Below are positions 27,234 to 35,441 of a DNA stretch of 64,000 bases, one piece after another. The DNA comes from CAJQQK01 sp963696075. GTDB taxonomy: Bacteria > Pseudomonadota > Alphaproteobacteria > Rhizobiales > Hyphomicrobiaceae. Below the pieces are notes generated by a model. That model worked only from the letters and a program-made list of their open reading frames with translations, was not told the DNA's origin and searched no databases. Numbering within the stretch: position 1 is the first letter of the stretch; each line of letters starts with the position of its first letter. The stretch is from the NCBI GenBank assembly GCA_963696075.1, contig CAVOJD010000008.1:372001-436000 (forward strand), given 5' to 3'. The position numbers and the translations under genes were made by a program.

Positions 27234-27848
27234 TTATTGCCAAAGCCTGTGGAACGCGGTGCCCCGTCGTTCGCGCAACGCATCTACAATGGCATCTACC
27301 TGGGCGTAGCTCTCCGCAATCGTCAAATGCGTTTCCACAATGAAATCCGCCCGGCGCCGCTTTTCCACTTCCGGCAGCTGCCGGGAGCGGATCGCCTCGA
27401 ATTTCTCCTCCGTCATGCCGTCGCGCGCCATGACACGCTCGCGCTGAACCTCGGCCGACGCCGAAACAACCACGGTGACATCGACTCGCGCGTCACCACC
27501 AGTCTCGAACAGCAACGGGACTTCAAGCACGGCAAGCCCGGCACCCGCCGCGGCATGATCCTGCAGCATCTGCCGTTCGGCCGCATGCACCAACGGATGG
27601 ACGATCTTTTCAAGCCGCTTGAAGCCGCTCGGATCCGCCATCAACAGCGCACTGAGCTTGACCCGGTCAACCCGCCCCAGCGCCGTTGTCCCGGGAAAAG
27701 CCGCCTCGATTAGCTCGACCGCCTCCGCTGCATAAAGATCATGTACGACCTGGTCGACATCGATGACCGGAACGCCAAGCTCAACGAAACGCTTTGCGAT
27801 CGTCGACTTTCCCATGCCGATCGAACCGGTAAGCCCAATCAACAGCAT
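27234..27848 (-). CDS. coaE: Dephospho-CoA kinase
   Basis: 204 residues. The P-loop is GLTGSIGMGKSTIAKRF (5-21), followed by DVDQVVHDLYA, IVHPLVHAAE and LAVLEVPLLFETGG (Walker B). The lid region is VMARDGMTEEKFEAIRSRQLP. It catalyses the last step of CoA synthesis. The gene lies between maf and dnaQ on the same strand. aroE, often found between maf and coaE in relatives, is not present here. Confidence 0.96.
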   Translation of the reverse strand: MLLIGLTGSIGMGKSTIAKRFVELGVPVIDVDQVVHDLYAAEAVELIEAAFPGTTALGRVDRVKLSALLMADPSGFKRLEKIVHPLVHAAERQMLQDHAAAGAGLAVLEVPLLFETGGDARVDVTVVVSASAEVQRERVMARDGMTEEKFEAIRSRQLPEVEKRRRADFIVETHLTIAESYAQVDAIVDALRERRGTAFHRLWQ

Positions 27849-27921
27849 ACCAACCTCATTATTCTCTCAAACCCGACAGGTACAACGGCGACATCCCCGA
27901 TCGAGCCAGGACTTGGCTCTC

Positions 27922-28536
27922 TCAGGTGCCAATAACGCCGAGCTTCCTCAGCTCACCAAGCAGCGGTATCAACGGCAGTCCGAGAACAGTGAAATAGTCA
28001 CCCTCGACCTTGTCGATGAGCTGAACCCCGAGCCCTTCGATCCGATAACACCCGACGGACTTCAGGGCGTCCTCCTCCGCGGCCGCCAGATAGCGGCCCA
28101 CGAATGCGCTCGAATAATCACGCATATGGACGGACACCTCTTCCACATGCACCCAGTGATGCGTGCCGTCCTTCACGATCGCAACGGCGCTGTGCAACTG
28201 GTGGACTTTGCCTTTGAACTCCAGCAACTGGCGCCGTGCCTGCGGGATCGTCTCCGCCTTCGCATAGATAACGCCATCCATCGCGAGCACCTGATCGGCC
28301 CCGATGACGATGTCTGCATCCACCGACTGTGCGACATCCTCGGCCTTTGCCCGCGCCAACACCTCCGCCAGATCGCCGGGTTCGATGTCGGCTGCCTCTT
28401 CAGCAAGCGCCTGGCGCACAACGACTTCATCGACGTTCGACACCTCGACCTCGAACTCGAGCCCCGCATTTTCGAGCAATTGCCGACGCACCGGACTGGC
28501 CGACGCCAGAACAATTGATACCTTACGTGCTGCCAT
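27922..28536 (-). CDS. maf: Maf-family nucleoside triphosphate pyrophosphatase
   Basis: 204 residues from the ATG at 28536, which overlaps the end of ppsR by 14 nt. An upstream Met at 28578 lies deep in ppsR and lacks homology. Family motifs: IVLASASPVRRQLLENAGL (2-24), DIVIGADQVLAMDG, ARRQLLEFKGKVHQLHSAVAI and SVGCYRIEGLGVQLIDKVEGDYFTVLGLPL. Maf proteins hydrolyse non-canonical or canonical NTPs and are linked to septum control. Coupled to ppsR. Confidence 0.95.
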   Translation of the reverse strand: MAARKVSIVLASASPVRRQLLENAGLEFEVEVSNVDEVVVRQALAEEAADIEPGDLAEVLARAKAEDVAQSVDADIVIGADQVLAMDGVIYAKAETIPQARRQLLEFKGKVHQLHSAVAIVKDGTHHWVHVEEVSVHMRDYSSAFVGRYLAAAEEDALKSVGCYRIEGLGVQLIDKVEGDYFTVLGLPLIPLLGELRKLGVIGT

Positions 28537-29383
28537 AGCCTTCTTCCTCGGGCGGCGGGCGCACGTGATTGTCGCCATAAAGCCTGATGATGGATGCGGC
28601 CGTCTCTTCGACCGAGCGTCGGGTCACGTCGATCACGGGCCACCGATTGCGCGTACAAAGCCGCCGCGAATAGGCCACCTCCTGCGCGATTTCGTCCCGG
28701 TCGACGTAGTTGTCGAGATTTCGATCGGAAAGAAACCGCACCCGGTTGCGCCGTATTTCTGCAATCCGGTCCGGCGAGGCAACGAGACCCACCACGAACG
28801 CCGAATGCGGCTCCAACAGTGCCGCCGGCAATGGCACCGATGGCACCAGCGGTAGGTTGGTCGTCTTGAAGCCGCGCTGGGCGAGATAGATCGACGTCGG
28901 CGTTTTCGACGTCCGGGATATACCAAGGATGATGATGTCTGCTTCATTGAGATCATCGGGCAGACGCCCGTCATCATGCGCCATCGTGAAATTCAGCGCG
29001 TCGATCCGACGGAAATAATCCGCATCAAGAATATGCTGCCCCGCAACGACCGGCGTCTGCGGCGCGCCGAGATAGCTCTCAAACACCTTCATGATCGGAT
29101 CGAGCACATGCAGCGCCGGCACCTGCAACTGCCGGCACCGTTGTTCGATCAGTTGCGTCAGCTCTTGCTTGACCACTGTATAGAGAACGATACCGGGCGC
29201 GGACTCGACTTCCTGCAACACCCGCTCGAGCTGCCGCTGGCTTCGCACCAGCGGATAAACATGCTCGATCGCCTTGATCTGGGGGTACTGCACGGACGCC
29301 GCCTTGGCGATCGTGGTCAACGTCTCACCGGTCGCATCCGAGATGAGATGTAGATGAAAGAAGCTTGCGGTGATGTTTGACAT
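28523..29383 (-). CDS. ppsR: Pyruvate, water/phosphate dikinase regulatory protein (DUF299)
   Basis: 286 residues. It opens FFHLHLISDATGETLTTIAKA, and the P-loop-like IIILGISRTSKTPTSIYLAQRG is the ADP-binding signature of the family. The C-terminus reads YVDRDEIAQEVAYSRRLC and WPVIDVTRRSVEETAASI. The enzyme is a bifunctional ADP-dependent kinase/Pi-dependent pyrophosphorylase that switches PEP synthase or pyruvate phosphate dikinase. It forms the left border of oriC, opposite hemE, the arrangement known from Caulobacter and rickettsiae. Confidence 0.95.
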   Translation of the reverse strand: MSNITASFFHLHLISDATGETLTTIAKAASVQYPQIKAIEHVYPLVRSQRQLERVLQEVESAPGIVLYTVVKQELTQLIEQRCRQLQVPALHVLDPIMKVFESYLGAPQTPVVAGQHILDADYFRRIDALNFTMAHDDGRLPDDLNEADIIILGISRTSKTPTSIYLAQRGFKTTNLPLVPSVPLPAALLEPHSAFVVGLVASPDRIAEIRRNRVRFLSDRNLDNYVDRDEIAQEVAYSRRLCTRNRWPVIDVTRRSVEETAASIIRLYGDNHVRPPPEEEGYGST

Positions 29384-29855
29384 TCAGACCCGGCGCCTCA
29401 TTGACGAGAGCAGGGAAAAGATCCGACTTTTCCACTGCACGGCCTGACCAGGCCCGGATTCGAGGCCAACCTCTGGGTAAGCCGGCATAACTTTCCCCAA
29501 CCCGTTCGCTGTGCGAAACTTCTGCGCCAGGTTATCAACCGTCGCTCCTACCCACGGACTATCCACCCGTTCTCCACTGTCTCGACAAGTTTCATCCATC
29601 AACCAAGACTATCCAAGCCCACCCTCATGTCATTGTCCAGAAAAGACGATTTCGTCGCTTGTGGTCTTTTCTCGCTGACACCACAAGATCTTGTCGGCTA
29701 AATCTGAACACCTGATCATCCCCTCGGCAGGCTGTGGAGTGAAATGATATCTCCGCAATCCACTGCCTAAGAGTCAGATCAAAAACCTATAACCAGAATC
29801 CTTCCTTACATAAGGGAAGGCACCCCTGTCGAAAAACATCGAAGGCTGACGCGCA
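29384..29855. other. Probable chromosomal replication origin (oriC)
   Basis: 472 gene-free bases between divergent ppsR and hemE, the known oriC position in several alphaproteobacteria. Degenerate DnaA boxes (compare TTWTNCACA) occur at 29428 (TTTTCCACT), 29532 (TTATCAACC), 29559 (CTATCCACC), 29570 (TTCTCCACT) and 29609 (CTATCCAAG). No perfect box was found. Nested inverted repeats: GACGA/TCGTC at 29645-29656, AAAAGAC/GTCTTTT at 29641 and 29664, and CTTGTGGT/ACCACAAG at 29658 and 29680. GANTC methylation sites occur at 29457, 29771 and 29796. The region is richer in AT than the flanking genes. Confidence 0.75.
29800..29820. promoter_or_regulatory. Palindrome upstream of hemE
   Basis: CCTTCC-TTACATAAG-GGAAGG has perfect 6-bp arms around a TTA/TAA-like centre and ends 35 nt before the hemE start. 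It could be an operator or an origin element. Confidence 0.4.
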
Positions 29856-30884
29856 ATGAAGTTCATCAAGGTTTTCAAGGAAGGTCTTCCGGCCACCGAA
29901 GCGCCTCCCATCTGGCTCATGCGTCAGGCTGGACGCTATCTCCCCGAATACAAGCGCGTCCGGGCAGAAGTCGGGGGCTTCCTTGACTTATGCTACACAC
30001 CCGAAAAAGCGGCCGAAGTCACCCTCCAGCCGATCGACCGTTTCGACTTTGACGCTGCCATCCTGTTTTCCGACATCCTCGTCGTGCCTCACGCCCTCGG
30101 CCAGGACGTCCGCTTTGTCGAAGGCGAAGGTCCCCGCCTCGACCCGATCCGCTCCATTACTGAGCTGCCCGGACTCGCAGCTGGCGGCGAAGAACGCTTT
30201 CAACGCGTCTACGAGGCGGTCGGTTTGATCCGCGACCGTCTGCCGAACGACAAGGCCCTGATTGGTTTTTGTGGCGCCCCTTACACGGTTGCAACCTACA
30301 TGATCGCCGGCAAAGGTAGTCCGGACCAGGCCGACACCCGCAAATTCGCGTTTACCGAACCCGACGCCTTCCAGGCACTCATCGACTTACTGGTCGACAC
30401 CTCCATCACCTACCTCTCGCGTCAGATCGATGCTGGTGTGAACGCAGTTCAGATATTCGATAGCTGGGCCGGCCCACTACCCGACGATCAGTTCGAGCGC
30501 TGGGTTGTCGCACCAACGAAGAAAATCACCGAGGCCCTGCACCAGGCTCACCCCGACATTCCCGTTATCGGCTTCCCCCGTGGCGCCGCCGCGAACGTCA
30601 ACCACTACATCGCGACCACCGGCGTCGATGGCCTCGGCTGCGACACCTCCATGCCGCTCCACGTCATGTCGGGCGACCTCGGCCCGCGGCCCATCGTGCG
30701 TCAGGGCAACCTCGACCCGCTGCTACTCATGACCGGCGGCCCCGCCTTGGATGCGCGTATCCGTGAGATCTGTGAGGCCATGCGTGGCCAACGCTTCATC
30801 TTCAACCTGGGCCACGGCATCCTGCAGTGGACACCACCTGAGCACGTTGCACGACTTGTCGAAGTCGTCCGCGAGGCCCGCTAG
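29856..30884 (+). CDS. hemE: Uroporphyrinogen decarboxylase
   Basis: 342 residues, normal length. Signatures: PPIWLMRQAGRYLPEYKRVR near the start, then FSDILVVPHALGQDV, GFCGAPYTVATYMI and AVQIFDSWAGPLPDDQF. IGFPRGA, GLGCDTSMPL, QGNLDPLLLM and FNLGHGILQWTPPEHV complete the fold. It converts uroporphyrinogen III to coproporphyrinogen III in heme synthesis. It is the right border of oriC and is followed within a few bases by hemJ, so heme genes are co-transcribed. Confidence 0.98.
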   Translation: MKFIKVFKEGLPATEAPPIWLMRQAGRYLPEYKRVRAEVGGFLDLCYTPEKAAEVTLQPIDRFDFDAAILFSDILVVPHALGQDVRFVEGEGPRLDPIRSITELPGLAAGGEERFQRVYEAVGLIRDRLPNDKALIGFCGAPYTVATYMIAGKGSPDQADTRKFAFTEPDAFQALIDLLVDTSITYLSRQIDAGVNAVQIFDSWAGPLPDDQFERWVVAPTKKITEALHQAHPDIPVIGFPRGAAANVNHYIATTGVDGLGCDTSMPLHVMSGDLGPRPIVRQGNLDPLLLMTGGPALDARIREICEAMRGQRFIFNLGHGILQWTPPEHVARLVEVVREAR

Positions 30885-30897
30885 CGTGCCGGATTTC

Positions 30898-31407
30898 ATG
30901 AACACTCCAGCCGGCCGCGCCGCCATCGCACTTGCCCTCACGGCTGCCGCCGCCGGACTGCTGATGTTGGTTTTCGGCGCCGGCGCCTACGACTGGATCA
31001 AGGCGATCCACGTCATTGCCATCATCGCCTGGATGGCGGCCATGTTGTACCTGCCGCGCCTGTTCATTTATCACTGCGAGTCTGAACCCGGTTCAAAGCA
31101 ATCCGAGACGTTCAAGGTCATGGAGCAGCGCCTGACCCGCATCATCATGAACCCGGCGATGGTTATCTCATGGGTTCTGGGTCTCTGGCTCGCGTTCCAG
31201 GCTGGCTGGTTTCAGGCGCCATGGTTCCACGCCAAGCTCCTCGCGGTTCTCGCGATGTCCGGCGCGCACGGTTATTTCGTCGCCGCCGTGCGCAAGTTCG
31301 CAGAAGACCGGAACGACAAACCCGCCCGCCATTGGCGCATCATGAACGAGGTTCCCACAGTCCTGATGATCATCATCGTCATCCTGGTGATTGTAAAACC
31401 CTTCTGA
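30898..31407 (+). CDS. hemJ: Protoporphyrinogen oxidase HemJ
   Basis: 169 residues from the ATG at 30898; a GTG at 30886 in the same frame is equally plausible. Four membrane helices. Family residues: YDWIKAIHVIAIIAWMAAMLYLPRLFIYH, which contains the heme-ligand histidine, then LTRIIMNPAMVISWVLGLWLA, PWFHAKLLAVLAMSGAHGYF and ARHWRIMNEVPTVLMIIIVILVIVKPF. HemJ oxidises protoporphyrinogen IX at the membrane. Its start lies 13 nt after the hemE stop, consistent with the pathway order. Confidence 0.94.
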   Translation: MNTPAGRAAIALALTAAAAGLLMLVFGAGAYDWIKAIHVIAIIAWMAAMLYLPRLFIYHCESEPGSKQSETFKVMEQRLTRIIMNPAMVISWVLGLWLAFQAGWFQAPWFHAKLLAVLAMSGAHGYFVAAVRKFAEDRNDKPARHWRIMNEVPTVLMIIIVILVIVKPF

Positions 31408-31434
31408 CCCTGATTTTTTCACGGCTCCGCGTCA

Positions 31435-31456
31435 GTGCGGGCCTTCCGGTCCGCAC
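31435..31456 (+). terminator. Hairpin downstream of hemJ
   Basis: GTGCGGGCC, loop TTCC, GGTCCGCAC forms a 9-bp stem with one G-T pair, 28 nt after the hemJ stop. It has no T-run after it, so it is at best a weak or processed terminator; it may instead belong to the rho leader. Confidence 0.4.
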
Positions 31457-31647
31457 AAAACTCTGGTAATCTCATTTAGGTCGAGCGGTGACGGAGAGGT
31501 TCACCGCCCCATTCCCTACAATCGACCGAATTGCAGCGCCAACTAGGCGCGCGCGACCCTCCCTTTGACGCATCCCCGGCACGACCGCCACCTCTCTCCC
31601 GCCTTCATCTCCACATGTGAGAGGTCGTTCCCGGACGGAGTCTCCCA

Positions 31648-32913
<1,266 letters not shown>

Positions 32914-32937
32914 TCGACGTCACACCACCGGCTGAAC

Positions 32938-32976
32938 CGGCCAATTTGATTCACGTGAAACAAATTGGCCGTTTTT
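32938..32976 (+). terminator. Terminator of rho with an embedded parS site
   Basis: CGGCCAATTTG (32938-32948) pairs with CAAATTGGCCG (32961-32971), and five T residues follow. The 12 bases between the arms are the centre of a parS palindrome, so the whole 34-nt stretch is nearly self-complementary. It lies 25 nt after the rho stop. Confidence 0.85.
32947..32962 (+). other. parS site 1 (ParB-binding)
   Basis: TGATTCACGTGAAACA differs at one position from the palindrome TGTTTCACGTGAAACA that ParB binds. It sits inside the rho terminator hairpin, about 3.3 kb from oriC. Confidence 0.9.
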
Positions 32977-32987
32977 CCCCAGCAAAA

Positions 32988-33003
32988 TGATTCACGTGAA
33001 ACA
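32988..33003 (+). other. parS site 2 (ParB-binding)
   Basis: TGATTCACGTGAAACA, identical to site 1, lies 41 bp further on (centre to centre). It is between the two terminators that follow rho. Confidence 0.9.
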
Positions 33004-33020
33004 ATCGAGAATCGATCCAG

Positions 33021-33050
33021 CGGCCGGGTATTGACCCGGCCGTTTTTTTT
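33021..33050 (+). terminator. Second terminator after rho
   Basis: CGGCCGGGT, loop ATTG, ACCCGGCCG followed by eight T residues. It is a strong intrinsic terminator, placed just past parS site 2. Confidence 0.9.
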
Positions 33051-33172
33051 CAAAGCCTGTAACTTCCCAGGGAGCATTATGTTCCTCACCGCCCATTTTG
33101 CGTCCCCCGCCGGGCGCGCAGCATTCAGCTTTACTCTCTCCTCGCTTCCGAGAGCCACCCATTACGTTCGAT

Positions 33173-33394
33173 CTATTCAGAAGCGCGCCGGCGCCGCACG
33201 CGCTGCACCGCGTGAGGCACACCCAAACTCAGCGCATAAAGCGCCCAGAGCACTGACCCAAGCTTGAGCCGCCCCAGAGGTTCCGACCCCGGACCGAGGC
33301 TCTCATAAAGCGTCCGCGCATCCGCCGCCTGGTGCTCCCCCACTTCGAGCCAAACGCCCCCAAGCGCGATCTGGTGGTGCCAGGCGACCGTCAT
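33173..33394 (-). CDS. Small hypothetical protein
   Basis: 73 residues on the minus strand, opening MTVAWHHQIALGGVWLEVGEHQAADARTLYESLG, then GRLKLGSVLWALYALSLGVPHAV and a basic end RVRRRRASE. The hydrophobic stretch could be one membrane helix. I do not recognise the family. Codon use looks like that of the neighbours, and no other frame here is convincing. No good ribosome-binding site precedes the ATG. It occupies the gap between rho and mnmE, among the parS sites. Confidence 0.35.
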   Translation of the reverse strand: MTVAWHHQIALGGVWLEVGEHQAADARTLYESLGPGSEPLGRLKLGSVLWALYALSLGVPHAVQRVRRRRASE

Positions 33395-33841
33395 GTGATG
33401 CCAATGCGGCAGCTCTGCGCGAATGCCCTAAGAATCGAAAAATGTTTTCGCGACCAGTACCTCGTTACAATTTCGAAATTGAGCGATCCGAACTATTATT
33501 CAAAATCCCAAATAGAATAAGAAATTCAGGATTGGTCAAAGCTGGATTTTGACCCGGCCAACATCTCGACAGGAACCTAAAACCACAATCCACCTTGCCT
33601 CTAGAGTCGATACAAGTCGATGTGGAGTCAAACGTTCTACGGATGGAGTTTAGCCAAAAATTTTGAACAGTTTTTGTTTCACGTGAAACAGATATTGAGT
33701 ATTGCGCGGAAGGTTTACTTGCTGAGGTGGAACAGGCGATGCTGGCCAGGCGCCGTCCGTCACGCAGGCCGGCGGATGGGCCGTAAGCCCTCGACCACCG
33801 AAAGTCTTGATCCTGACCGCGCGCGGGCCAATAACTCCTCC
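33395..33841. other. AT-rich intergenic region with parS, upstream of mnmE
   Basis: 447 bases with visibly lower GC than the genes around it and no credible coding frame. It contains the perfect parS site at 33675-33690 and presumably the mnmE promoter. Confidence 0.55.
33675..33690. other. parS site 3 (perfect palindrome)
   Basis: TGTTTCACGTGAAACA is a perfect 16-bp palindrome matching the ParB-binding consensus. It is in the AT-rich gap upstream of mnmE. Confidence 0.94.
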
Positions 33842-35179
33842 ATGTCGCGATCAAGCTCCACCATCTTCGCCCTGTCGAGTGCCCCCGGCCGCGCCGCGAT
33901 CGCTGTCATTCGTGTCAGCGGTCCGGCGGTCCGTGACGTCTTGGCCGCTCTCTTGCGCCGCATCCCGGAGCCGCGCCGTGCCACGCTTGCAAACCTCACC
34001 GACCCAGTCACCGGTCAATTGCTTGATCAGGCCCTGGTTCTTTATTTCCAGGCGCCGCACAGCGAGACCGGCGAGGACATCGTCGAATTTCAGGTCCACG
34101 GCGGCCGCGCCGTTATCGAAGCCACGCTGGCCGCCATCGCGACTGTGCCCGGCTGCCGCCCTGCGGACCCGGGCGAATTCGTCCATCGCGCCTTCGTCAA
34201 CGGCAAGCTCGACCTCACCGCCCTCGAAGGCCTCGCGGATCTGATCGACTCCGAGACCGAGGCGCAGCGTCGCCAGGCCGTCGCCGTCGCTGCGGGCCAC
34301 AATCGTGCGCTTTACGACGCCTGGCGCACCCGCCTGATCGAGTGCCAGGCCCTTGTCGAATCCGCGATCGATTTCTCTGACGAGGCAGACGTGAGCGATA
34401 CCGCCGTCGCCGCCGCCGATGAACGCGCCGTCACCCTCACGGACGAGATCCGGCGTCACCTCACCGGCGCCCGGCGCGGCGAGATCATCCGCGCCGGCTT
34501 CCGCGTTGTCATTGCCGGCCCGCCAAATGCCGGCAAATCGACCCTCCTCAACGCGCTCGCCCGCCGCGATGCAGCCATTGTCTCCGCCGAGGCGGGCACC
34601 ACCCGCGACGCCATCGAGGTCCACCTCGACCTCGACGGTCTGGCCGTTATCGTCACCGATACCGCCGGCATCCGCGAGACGACGGGCGCGATCGAGCAGG
34701 AAGGCATCCGCCGCACATTCGATCGCGCACGCTCAGCCGATTTGATCGTCTGGATCACGGCGCCGGACGCAACAGCCGCCGTGCCCGAAGACCTGGTCCC
34801 CGAAGAGGCTGACCTTCTCATCCTTGCCAACAAAGCTGATTTGGCGACAGATCAGGCGTCGGACATAGGTGAACCAGACCTGCGCATCTCGGCGCTATCC
34901 GGGGCGGGCCTCGACCAGCTCTCACGCGCCATCGTCGAGCGGGCCATGACGCGCCTGGGCGAGCCGCACGAATTGGTGCCCATCTCCACCCGTCAGTCAT
35001 TCCATCTGGACGCAGCCGCCGCAGGACTTGAGCGTTACTTGAACAATCATGCGCTTGACATCGAACTGCGTGCAGAAGAACTGCGGATCGCAGCAGATTC
35101 TCTCGGTCGACTGACTGGCACGATCGACGCTGAGGATGTCCTTGACCAAATCTTTTCGCGATTCTGTATCGGAAAATAG
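33842..35179 (+). CDS. mnmE: tRNA uridine-5-carboxymethylaminomethyl modification GTPase MnmE
   Basis: 445 residues from the ATG at 33842; the frame opens earlier at 33620 but that part crosses a parS site and has no homology. Seen: STIFALSSAPGRAAIAVIRVSGP, DIVEFQVHGGRAVIEATL and ADPGEFVHRAFVNGKLDLTALEGLADLI. The G domain has VIAGPPNAGKSTLLNAL, DTAGIRETTGAIEQEGI and NKAD. The family C-terminal FCIGK, with its catalytic cysteine, closes the protein. MnmE and MnmG modify U34 of tRNAs. Forms the mnmE-mnmG-rsmG-parA-parB series. Confidence 0.97.
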   Translation: MSRSSSTIFALSSAPGRAAIAVIRVSGPAVRDVLAALLRRIPEPRRATLANLTDPVTGQLLDQALVLYFQAPHSETGEDIVEFQVHGGRAVIEATLAAIATVPGCRPADPGEFVHRAFVNGKLDLTALEGLADLIDSETEAQRRQAVAVAAGHNRALYDAWRTRLIECQALVESAIDFSDEADVSDTAVAAADERAVTLTDEIRRHLTGARRGEIIRAGFRVVIAGPPNAGKSTLLNALARRDAAIVSAEAGTTRDAIEVHLDLDGLAVIVTDTAGIRETTGAIEQEGIRRTFDRARSADLIVWITAPDATAAVPEDLVPEEADLLILANKADLATDQASDIGEPDLRISALSGAGLDQLSRAIVERAMTRLGEPHELVPISTRQSFHLDAAAAGLERYLNNHALDIELRAEELRIAADSLGRLTGTIDAEDVLDQIFSRFCIGK

Positions 35180-35191
35180 AGTCAAACCAAC

Positions 35192-35207
35192 CGTTTCACG
35201 TGAAACA
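35192..35207. other. parS site 4 (ParB-binding)
   Basis: CGTTTCACGTGAAACA matches the palindrome except for the first base. It lies 13 nt after the mnmE stop, about 5.5 kb from oriC. Confidence 0.92.
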
Positions 35208-35441
35208 TTCGAGTCGAACAGCATCGTTTTGCTTGTTATCTCTTGGATTCAACTTGGATAAAACTCCCAAAGCCTGCCAAGGGAGGCAAAACCTCACCTC
35301 CTCAGACATCCCTGCAGGTATTCGGTTAAGTCACATGGCGATTGCCGGATGAATCCTGACGCAAACGTCTTTGACCCGGGGCGGCCACTTGACTAGAACC
35401 GCGCATAACCAACGTTAGCATCAGGCAAATTACGAGAAGCG

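Noticed and set aside
33465..33854. Minus-strand open frame across parS site 3
   Set aside because: Low-quality composition with many Ser/Arg, no homology, and it crosses a perfect ParB site and the mnmE start.
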